64,000 nt of DNA from Yoonia sp. GPGPB17 (GTDB lineage: Bacteria > Pseudomonadota > Alphaproteobacteria > Rhodobacterales > Rhodobacteraceae), in NCBI RefSeq assembly GCF_037892195.1, contig NZ_JATACI010000002.1, forward strand, positions 1,178,001 through 1,242,000, in the 5' to 3' direction. The notes under the pieces were generated by a model. It saw only the letters and a program-made list of their open reading frames with translations, was not told the DNA's origin and ran no database searches. Shown here piece after piece: positions 37,839 to 48,786 of this stretch (positions are counted from its first letter, which is position 1; each line of letters begins with the position of its first letter). The translations under genes were made by a program, and so were the position numbers.

Positions 37839-37949
37839 ACCAATATCCTTGTTACAATGCCCGGATGCTGACGCAAGGTCAGGTTGCGGGCAAGTCGGCT
37901 TTTCCCGACCTGTCGATGGAACCGGATCAAATAGCCCTATATCAGCAGG

Positions 37950-38669
37950 ATGAAGCAGATTTACGCGATCCTGACCCTCATCTTTACTGCGACCTTTGCG
38001 ATCGCGCCATTTCTGACCGCGCCCTTCAGCGGCTTCCGCGCGGATCAACTGCCGATCCCGCAGATTGACCCGCCAATCCAGCCCGAAGGCTATGCTTTTG
38101 CCATCTGGGGGTTGATTTATGGCTGGCTCGTGGTTTCGGCACTCTACGGCAGCGTGAAACGGGCCGAGAATGCAATGTGGGACGCTGCGCGCAAGCCGCT
38201 TATCATCAGCCTGGCCATCGGCACCACGTGGCTTTCGGTGGCCAATGTCAGCGCTGTCTGGGCCACAATCTTGATTTTCCTCATGGCGATCACGGCAATT
38301 GCCGCGCTGCTGCGTGCGTCCGCCAATGACTATTGGATGTTCAAAGCACCCGTTGGCATTTACGCAGGCTGGCTGACGGCTGCGTCCTTCGTCTCGCTCG
38401 GCAGCACAGCCGCAGGATATGGTGTGCTGACGGGTGCGATGGGCTGGGCCTATATCGGCATCAGCGGCGCGTTGATTGTCGCCGCTGGCGTCCTGATGCG
38501 CTGCAATGCTGTCCCTTATGGGTTGACGGTGATATGGGCACTTGTCGGGATCATCGTGGCCAATGGTCTGACCTTGTGGACGGTCTCTGCGCTCGCTGGC
38601 ATTGGCATCCTGATCTTGCTGAGTCTGATGGTGGCCACACGCGCTAACGCTCGCTCGATCCCTTCTTGA
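37950..38669 (+). CDS. TspO/MBR-related membrane protein
   Basis: A 239-residue protein with about seven hydrophobic segments. The [21 protein letters not shown] region resembles the tryptophan-rich FxxWxxIY motif of TspO/MBR relatives, but the protein is longer than the typical 160 residues. TspO binds porphyrins and heme-related ligands and regulates photosynthesis genes in Rhodobacter; transfer of that role is uncertain. Its stop region overlaps the 3' end of der on the other strand by 26 bases. Confidence 0.65.
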   Translation: MKQIYAILTLIFTATFAIAPFLTAPFSGFRADQLPIPQIDPPIQPEGYAFAIWGLIYGWLVVSALYGSVKRAENAMWDAARKPLIISLAIGTTWLSVANVSAVWATILIFLMAITAIAALLRASANDYWMFKAPVGIYAGWLTAASFVSLGSTAAGYGVLTGAMGWAYIGISGALIVAAGVLMRCNAVPYGLTVIWALVGIIVANGLTLWTVSALAGIGILILLSLMVATRANARSIPS

Positions 38670-40101
38670 GATGCTTTGACAGGCGCGACGGTTGCGAGGA
38701 CTTCTTGTCTTTGTAAGGGTTCTTATCCCCCTGATCACGCAGGAACAGCCGGATTGGCGTGCCGGGCATATCAAAATCGACACGTAAACCATTAACAAGA
38801 TAACGCTTATAGCTTTCCGGCATTTGATCGGGGTGCGATGTCATCACAACAAACGCTGGCGGACGCGTTTTGACTTGTGTCATATAGCGCATCTTGATCC
38901 GCTTGCCGCCCGGCGCAGGTGGCGGGTGCTGTTCCAGCATCCCTGTCAGCCAACGGTTCAGGTTTGCAGTGGATACGCGGCGGTTCCAAACATCATGGGC
39001 CCGCATGATGGCCTGCTGCAAACGGTCGAGCCCCTTGCCCGTCTTGGCAGAAACCGTGACCAAAGGTGCGCCCCGCAGCTGCGGCAAAAGACGCTCAAAG
39101 CTTTCGCGCAACTCTTTGAGCTTGCTCTGCTTTTCGTCTTCGACGTCCCACTTGTTGACCGCAACGACAACTGCACGCCCCTCACGCTCGGCCAAATCGG
39201 CTATGCGCAGATCCTGCTGCTCAAACGGGATTTCCACGTCGAGCAACACAACGACAACCTCTGCAAACTTTACCGCCCGTAGGCCATCGGAAACCGAAAG
39301 CTTCTCAAGCTTTTCCTGCACTTTGGCCTTCTTGCGCATGCCCGCGGTATCAAAGATGCGCATCGGCACCCCGCCCCAGTCCTGCTGGACCGAAATGGCA
39401 TCGCGGGTGATCCCGGCCTCGGGCCCGGTCAACAAACGCTCTTCACCGATGATCTTGTTGATCAGCGTAGATTTACCCGCATTCGGTCGCCCCACAACGG
39501 CAATCTGCAAAGGCTTGGCACGTGTCGGAACACGCGCCGCGTCCTCATCATCATCGCCGACATCCACATCGACCTCAGGCGCATCAGCGGCTACCTGTTC
39601 TGCGTGTGCATCCGCGATGGGGCGCAGCATATCCATCAGCTCGCCCATGCCCTCACCATGTTCGGCCGACATGCGGATTGGTTCACCCAGACCCAGCGCA
39701 TAAGCCTCGAGGATCGACGCGTCAGCCGCTTTGCCTTCACCTTTGTTGGCAGCTAGAATGACATTGGCGTTCTTCTTGCGCAGGATATCGGCAAAGACCT
39801 CATCCGCTGGCAACACCCCGGCCCGCGCGTCGATCATAAACAGGCAGACATCGGCCATCTCAACCGCGCGTTCCGTCAAACGACGCATGCGGCCTTGCAG
39901 ACTGTCATCTGTCGCCTCTTCCAATCCCGCGCTGTCAATCACGGTAAAACGCAGATCGGCCAACCGCCCTTCGCCTTCGCGCAGGTCACGCGTTACCCCC
40001 GGCTGGTCATCGACCAATGCCAGTTTCTTGCCCACCAAACGGTTGAACAAAGTGGATTTGCCCACATTCGGACGACCCACAATTGCAAGGGTAAAGCTCA
40101 T
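38644..40101 (-). CDS. der: Ribosome-biogenesis GTPase Der (EngA)
   Basis: A 485-residue tandem GTPase needed for 50S subunit maturation. The first G domain has [12 protein letters not shown] and the DQPGVTRD switch region. A linker of acidic residues ([14 protein letters not shown]) leads to the second G domain with [28 protein letters not shown] and NKWDVE. The C-terminal KH-like domain ([22 protein letters not shown]) follows. The length is typical for alphaproteobacteria. It lies downstream of bamB, as in many proteobacteria. Confidence 0.98.
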   Translation of the reverse strand: MSFTLAIVGRPNVGKSTLFNRLVGKKLALVDDQPGVTRDLREGEGRLADLRFTVIDSAGLEEATDDSLQGRMRRLTERAVEMADVCLFMIDARAGVLPADEVFADILRKKNANVILAANKGEGKAADASILEAYALGLGEPIRMSAEHGEGMGELMDMLRPIADAHAEQVAADAPEVDVDVGDDDEDAARVPTRAKPLQIAVVGRPNAGKSTLINKIIGEERLLTGPEAGITRDAISVQQDWGGVPMRIFDTAGMRKKAKVQEKLEKLSVSDGLRAVKFAEVVVVLLDVEIPFEQQDLRIADLAEREGRAVVVAVNKWDVEDEKQSKLKELRESFERLLPQLRGAPLVTVSAKTGKGLDRLQQAIMRAHDVWNRRVSTANLNRWLTGMLEQHPPPAPGGKRIKMRYMTQVKTRPPAFVVMTSHPDQMPESYKRYLVNGLRVDFDMPGTPIRLFLRDQGDKNPYKDKKSSQPSRLSKHLKKGSSER

Positions 40102-40149
40102 CTTATGGCTCCTGACGGCGTTCGCCTGCGCAGCTACACCACTTCAGAC

Positions 40150-41450
40150 TTAACGGAAAGCGTGCAATTGCCCGTTTTTGCTCAGGACGTAAAGGGCCTC
40201 TCCAGCGATAACAGGGCCTGACGCGGCGCCACCCGGCAGGTCGATCTGGCCGATCAGGGCACCAGAGGTCGGGTCGAACTGCCGGATCAGCCCATCCGAA
40301 GAGGTCACAATCAGACGACCGCCAGCCAAAACGGGACCATAATGAGCAAAGACGCGTTTCTGCTTAAGCGGGTACGTTCTTCGTCTTCGAATATAGGCAA
40401 GGCCGTGCGCCAAACAGGATTGCCATTTGCCGCATCAAGTCGGACCAGTTCATTCAGATCGTTGATCAGGAAAACAGCATTGGCGACAGGCCAGACAGGG
40501 CTGACTGACCCGTCGGTTGCCGTCCAAAGACGGGTGCCATCATCCAGATTAACCGCAGCTGTCCGGCCGCCAAAGTTGCCGATGTAAACGCGGTCACCCA
40601 CGATAACCGGGTCACCCGAGATATCGTTGATCACACCGGCAGCGTTGCCCACGCGGTCACCTGAAACGAACGTCGACCAGCGGGTCAAACCACCTTGTGG
40701 ATAGGTTGACAGTACTTCGCCAGATGAGAACGGAAACACTACAAATTCGCCGCTGACCGCAGGCGATGCCCCGCCCGCGAAATTCGCCGTCGATGGTGCA
40801 CCAGACCGCTGCCAGCGGATACGGCCGTTGCCGGTATCCAGGGCCCATGCGGTGCTGTCACGCGCAACAACATAGACCAAATCTCCGCGCAAGGTCGGCG
40901 CAGCACCGGCGGGTGCATCCAAATCCTGCGTCCAGATCTCCGCGCCGGTTGCCGCATCAAGCGCCGTAATCTCGCCGAATCCGGTGGTGACGTACACCTG
41001 CCCATCCCCGACAGAGATCCCACCACCAGACGCATCGCCCGGATTGTCGCGGGTCGGCGTCAGACTGCGGGTCCACAGGTTGTCACCGTTTACGGAGGTG
41101 GCCGTCACACGCGCGCGCGCATCAACTGTGTAGATGACACCATTTGCAACAACGGGATGAGATGTAATCCGCGCACCCTTGCCATCGCCTTCGCCAATAT
41201 CGGCAACAAATATGGGGCTCAGCGTTGCGCCAAGTGCGGGATGTGTGATGCTGTGGCTTGGGGTTCCGTTCCGATGGCCCCAATCGCTATTGGCACGTGC
41301 GGCAGGCAGGTTCAGTGGCAACGCCTGATTTTCAAACGCCGTCTGCGCGCGAATGTCAAACCGTTCGCCCGGCAAGATCACGTCATCATCGCCACAAGCC
41401 GCAAGGACAACAAGGCTAAGGGCGGCGGCAATGCTAACTCTTAAAATCAC
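40150..41450 (-). pseudogene. bamB: Outer-membrane assembly lipoprotein BamB, interrupted by a frameshift
   Basis: BamB is a PQQ-type beta-propeller scaffold of the BAM complex. A lipoprotein signal (SIAAALSLVVLAACGDDD, Cys lipobox) precedes propeller blades: ITALDAATGAEIWTQDLDAPAGAAPTL, YVVARDSTAWALDTGNGRIRWQ and AVNLDDGTRLWTATDGSVSPVWPVAN. At 40370-40372 (GGG on the plus strand) one base is missing. The frame after DEERT loses homology, and the last blade (YPLKQKRVFAHYGPVLAGG to QLHAFR) continues in another frame. The corrected length is about 433 residues. A homopolymer undercall is likely. Confidence 0.9.
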
Positions 41451-41470
41451 GGGTCAGATCCAATCTGCGC

Positions 41471-42127
41471 TTACTGGGTCACAGGGTCGGGCAACGGCTC
41501 GCCCAAGGCTACCATGAGGGTCTGCACCCTCTCGCGCAAGCCACGCGTCACACCTGCGTCTTCTTCAATCTGGCGCATGATGACGATCGCACCGTCCGCG
41601 TCACCTTCGGCAAGGGTCATGTAAGCCATTTGTTCAAGGGCCAGCAGGCGAAACGGTTGGCCGGGCTCGGACAAAGCGTCAAGGCTGGCGCGGCGGGTCG
41701 CGGTGTCGTATGATGGCAGCATCGCCGCTTTCAGCGCAGCCACATCGCGGTACATTTCCGGCAAATCAGGGTTTGTAACGACGTCGCCCAACGTTTGGGC
41801 CGCGCCCGCGATATCACCGGCCTCCTGTTGCGTCGCCGCGCGCAACAGCATGGTCACTGCGGCTGCGGCCCCCTCGCCTTCAACCTGGGCCATGGCCGCG
41901 GCACGCGCTGCTGGTTCGTTGACTTCAAGAGCAGCCATCAACGCATCACCGGTCGCTTCTGCGGCATTGCGCGATTGCGCATTGCTATACTCGTTCCATG
42001 CGGCACCACCAACCAACGCAAGAACCAACGCAACTGCAATCCAGCCATAGCGGCGCAGATACCCATACAGCTTCTCGCGGCGGACTTCTTCTGTCACTTC
42101 GTTGATAAAACTGTCGGTGTCGCTCAC
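41471..42127 (-). CDS. YfgM-like tetratricopeptide membrane protein
   Basis: About 218 residues starting with GTG at 42127 (SDTDSFINEVTEEVRREKLYGYLRRYGW) after a GGGGGCCGA ribosome-binding site. One membrane segment (IAVALVLALVGGAAW) anchors a periplasmic region of helical TPR-like repeats rich in Ala and Glu. Position next to bamB and der matches the E. coli yfgM-bamB-der order, where YfgM is an ancillary SecYEG-associated chaperone. The function here is inferred from context and topology. Confidence 0.82.
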   Translation of the reverse strand: MSDTDSFINEVTEEVRREKLYGYLRRYGWIAVALVLALVGGAAWNEYSNAQSRNAAEATGDALMAALEVNEPAARAAAMAQVEGEGAAAAVTMLLRAATQQEAGDIAGAAQTLGDVVTNPDLPEMYRDVAALKAAMLPSYDTATRRASLDALSEPGQPFRLLALEQMAYMTLAEGDADGAIVIMRQIEEDAGVTRGLRERVQTLMVALGEPLPDPVTQ

Positions 42128-42392
42128 CTCGGCCCCCAATTACTGGTCGGTTTTATGACGTCTTTGCGGGTACATATCGTGAAGCCCGCACAATGAACAA
42201 GAGGTCAGTGGCAAATGCGCGCCCTATTCCAGCAATCCACACGCAAAAGTGCGCTTGCCGTTGGGGCATCTTCCGTATATTTTGAACTGAATGGTTTAGT
42301 ACAATAATATGATCCGTACTGCGAAATAACGCGTAAAATCCAGATCGAAACAAAGGCTGCCCGCAAAAACGGTAGCCAAAGGGGACGACGAA

Positions 42393-43631
42393 ATGAAAAT
42401 CATTCCGGTGATTACCGCACTTTTGGTGCTGGCTGGCCTCTACATGGTTGTGTTCGAGCGTGAAATGCTTGTCGGATTTGCGCAAAGCACTGCTGCGGAA
42501 GACACCCCCCTTGCGGCGGACATGGAAACACAGGACGAAGCCACGCCCAGTGACGAATCTCTTGTTGGTGTCGTGGCCATGCATTCGGTCGCCCAAACAA
42601 TCGATAGCGCAGTCATCCTGCGCGGCCGGACCGAGGCTGCGCGGCAGGTGACCGTCGCATCCGAAACATCCGGCCTTGTGATCTCGGAACCGCGCCGCAA
42701 GGGTGCGTCCATTGTCGAGGGCGAGATGCTCTGCCGGCTTGACCCCGGCACGCGCGAGGCATCACTGGCCGAAGCCCGCGCCCGCCTGGCAGAAGCCGAA
42801 GGTCGCGTTCCCGAGGCCGAAGCCGGCGTGATCGAGGCAAGCGCCCGCGTGCGCGAGGCCGAGATCAATCTGAACGCCGCCCAGCGCCTGTCCGAAGATG
42901 GCTTTGCTTCCGAGACGCGCCTTGTCAGTGCCGAAGCCGCCATGGAGGCGGCCACCGCTGGCGTACAGCGCGCAAATTCTGCTGTGGCCTCTGCTCAGGC
43001 TGGTATCGAGTCCGCACAGGCCGCTGTCGCATCGGCGGCACGTGAAATCGACAAGCTGACGATCACGGCCCCTTTCTCTGGCCTATTGGAAACCGACACG
43101 GCCGAACTTGGCGCGCTGATGCAGCCCGGTACACCCTGTGCGACGATCATCCAGCTGAACGAAATCAAGCTGGTCGGCTTTGTGCCAGAGACTGATGTTT
43201 CGAAAGTCAACGTTGGTGCCACGGCGGGTGCCCGCCTGACCAGCGGTGAGCAGGTGCAGGGCCGCGTGACATTCCTGTCGCGCAGCGCAGATGAGCTGAC
43301 CCGCACCTTCCGCGTTGAGGTGACCGTAGATAACGATGATCTGGCCATCAGTGATGGCCAAACCGCCGAAATTCTGATCGCTTCGGACGGGCGCACCGCA
43401 CACCTGATTGCGCAATCATCATTGACGCTGGATGACGAAGGCGTCTTGGGCGTGCGCACCGTTTCAGATGGGAACATCGCCCAGTTCATGCCTGTGACCT
43501 TGCTGCGCGACACAGCCGAAGGTGTTTGGGTCACCGATTTGCCCGAAACCGTCGACATCATTACAATCGGCCAAGAATTTGTCGTGGATGGTGTCCAAGT
43601 CGCGCCGACATTTACGGAGGTCAAAGGATGA
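42393..43631 (+). CDS. RND efflux periplasmic adaptor (HlyD/MFP family)
   Basis: A 412-residue membrane fusion protein bridging an RND pump and an outer-membrane channel. An N-terminal membrane anchor (MKIIPVITALLVLAGLYMVVF) precedes the barrel-sandwich start (VTVASETSGLVISEPRRKGASIVEGEMLCRL) and a coiled-coil hairpin of Ala/Glu heptads (residues about 115-215, SLAEARARLAEAEGRVPEAE). The second lipoyl half (APFSGLLETDTAELGALMQPGTPC) and a beta-barrel domain follow. Its stop overlaps the permease start (ATGA). Ribosome-binding site AAGGGGACG precedes ATG 42393. Confidence 0.93.
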   Translation: MKIIPVITALLVLAGLYMVVFEREMLVGFAQSTAAEDTPLAADMETQDEATPSDESLVGVVAMHSVAQTIDSAVILRGRTEAARQVTVASETSGLVISEPRRKGASIVEGEMLCRLDPGTREASLAEARARLAEAEGRVPEAEAGVIEASARVREAEINLNAAQRLSEDGFASETRLVSAEAAMEAATAGVQRANSAVASAQAGIESAQAAVASAAREIDKLTITAPFSGLLETDTAELGALMQPGTPCATIIQLNEIKLVGFVPETDVSKVNVGATAGARLTSGEQVQGRVTFLSRSADELTRTFRVEVTVDNDDLAISDGQTAEILIASDGRTAHLIAQSSLTLDDEGVLGVRTVSDGNIAQFMPVTLLRDTAEGVWVTDLPETVDIITIGQEFVVDGVQVAPTFTEVKG

Positions 43632-46600
43632 CTGGACTGGTTGACTGGGCCGCCTCACGCGCCCGGATGGTTCTGGCCTTTATCGCCCTCTCGCTGCTGG
43701 CGGGGGGCATGGCTTATGTCGGTCTGCCCAAGGAAGGTGAGCCTGACATCGAAATCCCGGCGATCTTCGTCTCGGTCCCCTTCCCCGGTATCTCTGCCGA
43801 AGACAGTGAAACACTGCTCGTCAAACCGATGGAGACTGAGCTTTCAGATCTCGACGGCCTGAAAACCATGTCTGCGACAGCCGCCGAGGGCTATGCGGGC
43901 GTTGCGCTTGAATTTGAATTCGGCTGGGACAAGACCAAAATCCTCGCCGATATCCGCTCGGCCATGAATAACGCCGAAGCGCAGTTCCCAAGCGGGGCGG
44001 ACCAGTACTCGATCAACGAGATCAATTTCTCTGAGTTCCCCATCGTGATCGTGAATCTGACCGGCCAAGTGCCTGAACGGACGCTGCTGCGCGTTGCGAA
44101 GGATTTACAGGATCACATTGAAGGGCTTGATGCGGTCCTTGAAGCGGGACTTGCGGGCCAACGTGATGAAATGCTTGAGGTGGTGATCGACCCGCTGCGC
44201 CTGGAAGCTTACAACGTCACCGCAGGTGAACTGATCGGCGTTGTCACCAACAACAATCTACTGATTGCGGCCGGTGAAGTCGAAACGGCCCAAGGGACAT
44301 TTGCAGTAAAAATCCCGTCATCCTTTGATGAACCCCAGGATGTCTACAATCTACCCGTCAAAACCAATGGCGATCGGGTGATCACCTTGGGTGACCTTGC
44401 TACGATCCGCCTGACGTTCGAAGACCGGCTTGGCACCGCCCGCTTCAACGGCGTGAACACGGTGGCCTTGCAGGTGGTCAAACGCAAAGGGTTCAACCTG
44501 ATCGACACCGCAGCCCTTGTGAAAGAGGTTGTCGAAGAAGAGCGCGCCAGCTGGTCCCCCGAGCTGCAATCGGCGATTCAGGTTGGGACCTCGAATGACC
44601 AGTCCCGCAACGTGGCCTCGATGGTCAGCCAGTTGGAAGGGTCGGTCCTGACCGCCATTGCGCTGGTGATGATCGTGGTTTTGGCCACATTGGGCACCCG
44701 TCCCGCGCTGTTGGTGGGCTTCGCGATCCCAACCTCATTCCTGCTATGTTTCGCCCTGCTCGCCGTGATGGAAATCACGATCTCGAACATCGTCATGTTC
44801 GGTCTGATCTTGGCCGTCGGTATGCTGGTGGATGGGGCCATCGTTGTGGTCGAATACGCTGACAAACGGATCAAAGAGGGCACGGGCCCCATGCACGCCT
44901 ATGTTGAGGCAGCAAAGCGGATGTTCTGGCCCATTATCTCATCCACTGCGACCACGCTCTGCGCCTTCCTGCCCATGTTGTTCTGGCCGGGCGTGCCGGG
45001 ACAGTTCATGGGCATGTTGCCAGTCACACTGATCTTCGTTCTCTCCGCCTCATTGGTCGTCGCGCTGGTTTATCTGCCGGTGATGGGCGGCGTCACAGGG
45101 CGGATGAGTAAGCTGTTTGGCAACGCATCTGACGCCCTGCGCGCGCGGCTGCCATGGGTCCTGCGCGCAATACTGGTGTTGCCAGCCATCATGGTCGTGT
45201 TTACCGGCGCGATGCTGACACTGAACCCCGGCTATCTGACAGGTGAAGCCGTGCAAACCAGTGGTCTGAGCGACTCGCTTCCGGGTATGCTGCTGTTCCT
45301 TGTGGGCGCATTCCTGTTGTCCATCACCATCGGGGCGGCCAAGATTGAGCGGGAAGCCAAGACAATCAAAGCAGGTTATCGCCGTTCCCCTTTCGGGCAT
45401 TTCATGCATTTCATTGCGGGCAACCCAGTGATGCCTTTGGTCACGGTTGGGGCCGTTGCCTTCACCGTCTTTTCGATCTTTGGCTACTATGGCGCCAACA
45501 ACAACGGTGTCGAATTCTTCGTCGAATCCGAGCCCGAGCAAGCCATCGTCTATGTCCGCGCACGTGGGAACCTGTCTTTGGAAGAAAAGGACGATCTGGT
45601 GCGTCAAGCCGAAGAAATCGTACTGGCCCACCCCGGCGTCATCACCGCGTTTTCTTTTGCTGGTGACGGCGGCTTGAACACCGATGCAAGCGGCGCAAGC
45701 ACGCCCAGCGATACGGTGGGTCAGGTCCAGCTGGAAACCATCCCGTGGGAAGATCGCGCAGGCATTGCTGAGCTAGATGGCGATGTCGTGCTGGCCGAGC
45801 TGCAACAAGAGCTGAACACCATCCCGGGCATTGAGACCGAAATCCTTGCGCAGTCCCGCGGGCCCGCATCCGGTAAGCCCGTGCACCTGCGACTCAAGAG
45901 CGACAACTTTGCGGAACTGCGCGAAGCAACAAACATCGCCCGCGCGCAGTTTGACCAGACACCGGGGTTGATCACCATCGAAGACTCACTGCCATTGCCC
46001 GGCATCGACTGGCAGATCGACGTGGATGTTGAAAAGGCGGGCCGCTATGGCGCAGACGTCGCGACTGTGGGCGCCATGGTCCAGATGGTCACGCGGGGTA
46101 TTCTGCTGGATACCATGCGGGTTGATACCTCGGACGAGGAAATTGAGATCCGCGTACGTTTGCCCGAAGAGGACCGTGTCTTGTCGACGCTTGATAACCT
46201 GAAGGTACGCACCGATCAGGGTTTGATCCCGCTCTCGAACTTCATCACTCGCACGCCAGTGCAAAAGCTCGCCCAGATCGACCGGATTGAGCAGAAGCGG
46301 TACTTCGATGTGAAGGCCGGGGTTGAAGCCGGGCTGACCAACCTCACCCTTGACGGCGAGGCCATTGCGGTGGTGCGCATCGTCAGCGAAGACACCATCG
46401 GCATGGATCGCTATGAGGTTGTAACGCTTTTGGGCGATACGACCTTTGCCAGCCTGACCGAAGCCGTCAACAATGATGAGACATCCGAAACACCCCTGAA
46501 CGCGAACGAGCGGATTGCCGTATTGACCGAATGGCTCGACACCAATCCCCTGCCCGCCTCTATCGACTGGGAATGGACAGGTGATCAGGAAGAACAGGCC

Positions 46601-47320
46601 GAATCCGGCGCCTTCTTGCAAGTTGCCTTTGCGGGTGCCCTGGGCCTGATGTTCATCATCCTGCTGGCGCAGTTCAACAGCATCTATAACTCCATCCTTG
46701 TGCTAATGGCTGTGGTCATGTCCACCGCTGGTTCGCTGGTGGGGATGCTGGTGATGGATCAACCCTTCTCGATCATCATGACGGGGACCGGCATCGTGGC
46801 CTTGGCCGGGATCGTTGTGAACAACAACATCATCCTGATCGATACCTATCAGGAATACAGCAAATACATGCCCCGCACCGAAGCGATCACGCGGACAGCG
46901 GAGGCCCGTATCCGCCCCGTCTTGCTGACCACGATCACGACCATGGCGGGTCTGGCGCCGATGATGTTCGGCCTCAGCTTGGATTTCATGAATGGTGGCT
47001 ACTCAATAGACAGCCCAACGGCCCTGTGGTGGAAGCAACTGGCGACCGCGGTGGTCTTTGGCCTGGGCATCGCCACGATGCTAACCTTGGTGTTTACACC
47101 CTCTATGCTGGCGGTGCGCGTCTGGTTCGTGACCTACGTGCAGTGGTTTGCACAACTGTTGGCCAAGCTTTCCATGGGCCGCAGCAGCAAAGCGGCGCGC
47201 GACTGGGCACTTGCGCGGCAGGCAAAACGGATCAAGGCGCCAGAGTTTATCTGGGACGAGGACGAACCATCAAAACTGCCGCCGCTTGAACTCAAGACCT
47301 CTATGCAGGCCGCTGAGTAA
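43628..47320 (+). CDS. RND efflux transporter permease subunit
   Basis: A 1230-residue inner-membrane pump of the AcrB/HAE type. The start at ATG 43628 gives the normal first helix (GLVDWAASRARMVLAFIALSLLAGG), followed by a PEIEIPAIFVS-type porter entry. TM4 reads AVGMLVDGAIVVVEYADKR, so the first proton-relay aspartate is present but the second position is Gly instead of Asp, as in a known subgroup. The repeat AGIVVNNNIILIDTYQEYSK is in the second half. A cytoplasmic C-terminal tail is long and charged. The pair lacks an adjacent outer-membrane gene and no regulator is next to it. Substrate unknown. Confidence 0.94.
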   Translation: MTGLVDWAASRARMVLAFIALSLLAGGMAYVGLPKEGEPDIEIPAIFVSVPFPGISAEDSETLLVKPMETELSDLDGLKTMSATAAEGYAGVALEFEFGWDKTKILADIRSAMNNAEAQFPSGADQYSINEINFSEFPIVIVNLTGQVPERTLLRVAKDLQDHIEGLDAVLEAGLAGQRDEMLEVVIDPLRLEAYNVTAGELIGVVTNNNLLIAAGEVETAQGTFAVKIPSSFDEPQDVYNLPVKTNGDRVITLGDLATIRLTFEDRLGTARFNGVNTVALQVVKRKGFNLIDTAALVKEVVEEERASWSPELQSAIQVGTSNDQSRNVASMVSQLEGSVLTAIALVMIVVLATLGTRPALLVGFAIPTSFLLCFALLAVMEITISNIVMFGLILAVGMLVDGAIVVVEYADKRIKEGTGPMHAYVEAAKRMFWPIISSTATTLCAFLPMLFWPGVPGQFMGMLPVTLIFVLSASLVVALVYLPVMGGVTGRMSKLFGNASDALRARLPWVLRAILVLPAIMVVFTGAMLTLNPGYLTGEAVQTSGLSDSLPGMLLFLVGAFLLSITIGAAKIEREAKTIKAGYRRSPFGHFMHFIAGNPVMPLVTVGAVAFTVFSIFGYYGANNNGVEFFVESEPEQAIVYVRARGNLSLEEKDDLVRQAEEIVLAHPGVITAFSFAGDGGLNTDASGASTPSDTVGQVQLETIPWEDRAGIAELDGDVVLAELQQELNTIPGIETEILAQSRGPASGKPVHLRLKSDNFAELREATNIARAQFDQTPGLITIEDSLPLPGIDWQIDVDVEKAGRYGADVATVGAMVQMVTRGILLDTMRVDTSDEEIEIRVRLPEEDRVLSTLDNLKVRTDQGLIPLSNFITRTPVQKLAQIDRIEQKRYFDVKAGVEAGLTNLTLDGEAIAVVRIVSEDTIGMDRYEVVTLLGDTTFASLTEAVNNDETSETPLNANERIAVLTEWLDTNPLPASIDWEWTGDQEEQAESGAFLQVAFAGALGLMFIILLAQFNSIYNSILVLMAVVMSTAGSLVGMLVMDQPFSIIMTGTGIVALAGIVVNNNIILIDTYQEYSKYMPRTEAITRTAEARIRPVLLTTITTMAGLAPMMFGLSLDFMNGGYSIDSPTALWWKQLATAVVFGLGIATMLTLVFTPSMLAVRVWFVTYVQWFAQLLAKLSMGRSSKAARDWALARQAKRIKAPEFIWDEDEPSKLPPLELKTSMQAAE

Positions 47321-47462
47321 ACAATGACAAGCCTTCTTCTAAGTGGGCCTGTCATTTTCGAGGTTTGAAACGGCCAGTTCCGGTCCTTTGAACGGCCACC
47401 ACAGGTTGTGTTTGCCTGAAAAGGCTATCCTAAGATAAGCTTGGGCAAAGGATAGCCCACCC

Positions 47463-48032
47463 ATGCCCGTCTTTATCGTACCATCAACCGCTGACATCAC
47501 TGACCCCGCTTTCTGGGCGGGGTTGCTTGTCGACGACAACAGTACGTTTGATGCCCGCAATGTGGACGATGCGCTTGAGATCACGATAACCGGGTCAAGC
47601 ATCACAATCACCGATACGGGCAGCGGCATGGTGACAACCTTCACCGATGCTGACCTGGGCGGCGGATCATTCAGTAACTTCGTAGCCTTTCGCGCCAATG
47701 ATGCTGACGCCGATATCAGCGGATCGGTTGGGTTGGACAGCTTTGGCTATCGTGGCGGCAGCGGCGATGACACGCTCACGGATAGCGGTGCGGATGGCGG
47801 CACGATCCGCGGTCGCGGCGGCGATGACATCCTGACGGGCGGGACTGGCGATAACCAGATACGCGGCGGTGGCGGCAGCGACATCCTGATCGGCGGTGGC
47901 GGCAACGATATTCTTGAGGGCGGCGGTGGTCAGGATACCCTGATCGCGGGTGACAGTTCAGGCAACCTGATCGGCGGCGGCGGCGCGGACACAATCTTTG
48001 TCGGGGAGAACACCGACTTCGTCGATGCTTAA
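47463..48032 (+). CDS. RTX-type calcium-binding repeat protein, ends at an in-frame stop
   Basis: A 189-residue acidic protein whose second half is hemolysin-type nonapeptide repeats (GGSGDDTLTD, GRGGDDILTGG, GGGGSDILIGG, GGGGNDILEGG), which bind Ca2+ and are usually secreted by type I systems. The frame ends at TAA 48030-48032 after FVDA. The same frame reopens at once as SNGSDF and a Hint-domain ORF, so the two are probably parts of one protein (423 codons) interrupted by one stop codon. There is no signal peptide. Confidence 0.7.
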   Translation: MPVFIVPSTADITDPAFWAGLLVDDNSTFDARNVDDALEITITGSSITITDTGSGMVTTFTDADLGGGSFSNFVAFRANDADADISGSVGLDSFGYRGGSGDDTLTDSGADGGTIRGRGGDDILTGGTGDNQIRGGGGSDILIGGGGNDILEGGGGQDTLIAGDSSGNLIGGGGADTIFVGENTDFVDA

Positions 48033-48050
48033 AGCAATGGGAGTGATTTC

Positions 48051-48734
48051 ATGATCCTGCCAGCGGGATCGACGTTCGCGCCTTTCAGTCCAGGGTCTTT
48101 GAGCGGCAGCATCACTCTGCCCGATGGCAGAACAATCACCTATATCAGTGTGGCAGAGGAAAACATCTCGGTCGCCTGCTTTGCCCAAGGCACGTTGGTG
48201 CGCACACCTTCAGGCGACAAAAAGGTTGAGGATCTGGTCGCAGGGCAATTGGTCGATACCATGGACGATGGGCCACAACCTTTGCGCTGGGTTGGTGCGC
48301 AGTCCGTACCGGGCCACGGAAAGTTTGCACCGATCTGTTTCGATACGGGCGCAATCGGCAACTATGCCCCGCTCTATGTCTCTGCCCAGCATCGTATGTT
48401 CATCACCGGTTGGCGTTGCGAGCTGTTTTTGCAGGAATCTGACGCCCTTTGCGCTGCCATCCACCTGTGTGATGGCGACAAGATCTATCGCAAGCCCGTC
48501 CAGCGCATCAGCTACTACCACCTCATGTTCGACCAGCATCAGATCGTCTATGCCAATGGTGCCCCTGCCGAGAGCTTCTTTTTGGGCGAGTATCAAGCAG
48601 ATGCCGACAAGGCGACATATGACGAGCTGGTCTCGCTTTTCCCCGAACTTGCAGCGCGTGATCACCCGTTACGGCATCCCGCCCGCCCATTCGTGCGTGG
48701 GTTTGAAGCGTGCTTACTGAACGCAAACGCATGA
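48051..48734 (+). CDS. Hint-domain protein, C-terminal part of the RTX/Hint protein
   Basis: A 227-residue ORF in the same frame as the RTX gene before it. It contains a Hint (hedgehog/intein) module: CFAQGTLVRTPSGDKKVEDLVAGQ at the start with the nucleophilic Cys, LRWVGAQ and the YVSAQHRMFITGWRCELFL block with the splice-site His-like pair. Roseobacters commonly encode such RTX-plus-Hint proteins as type I-secreted self-processing proteins. The real start codon is uncertain if the upstream stop is an artefact. No ABC exporter lies next to it. Confidence 0.78.
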   Translation: MILPAGSTFAPFSPGSLSGSITLPDGRTITYISVAEENISVACFAQGTLVRTPSGDKKVEDLVAGQLVDTMDDGPQPLRWVGAQSVPGHGKFAPICFDTGAIGNYAPLYVSAQHRMFITGWRCELFLQESDALCAAIHLCDGDKIYRKPVQRISYYHLMFDQHQIVYANGAPAESFFLGEYQADADKATYDELVSLFPELAARDHPLRHPARPFVRGFEACLLNANA

Positions 48735-48786
48735 CTTACTTCAGGGACGACAAGCAGCGTTGCGAACCATGTCATTAGTTTACCAG

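Noticed and set aside
37842..38798. Long leftward open frame extending the DUF2235 gene upstream
   Set aside because: It is antisense to the TspO-like gene, has Arg/Asp/Gln-rich non-protein-like composition, and the homologous start is at 37838.
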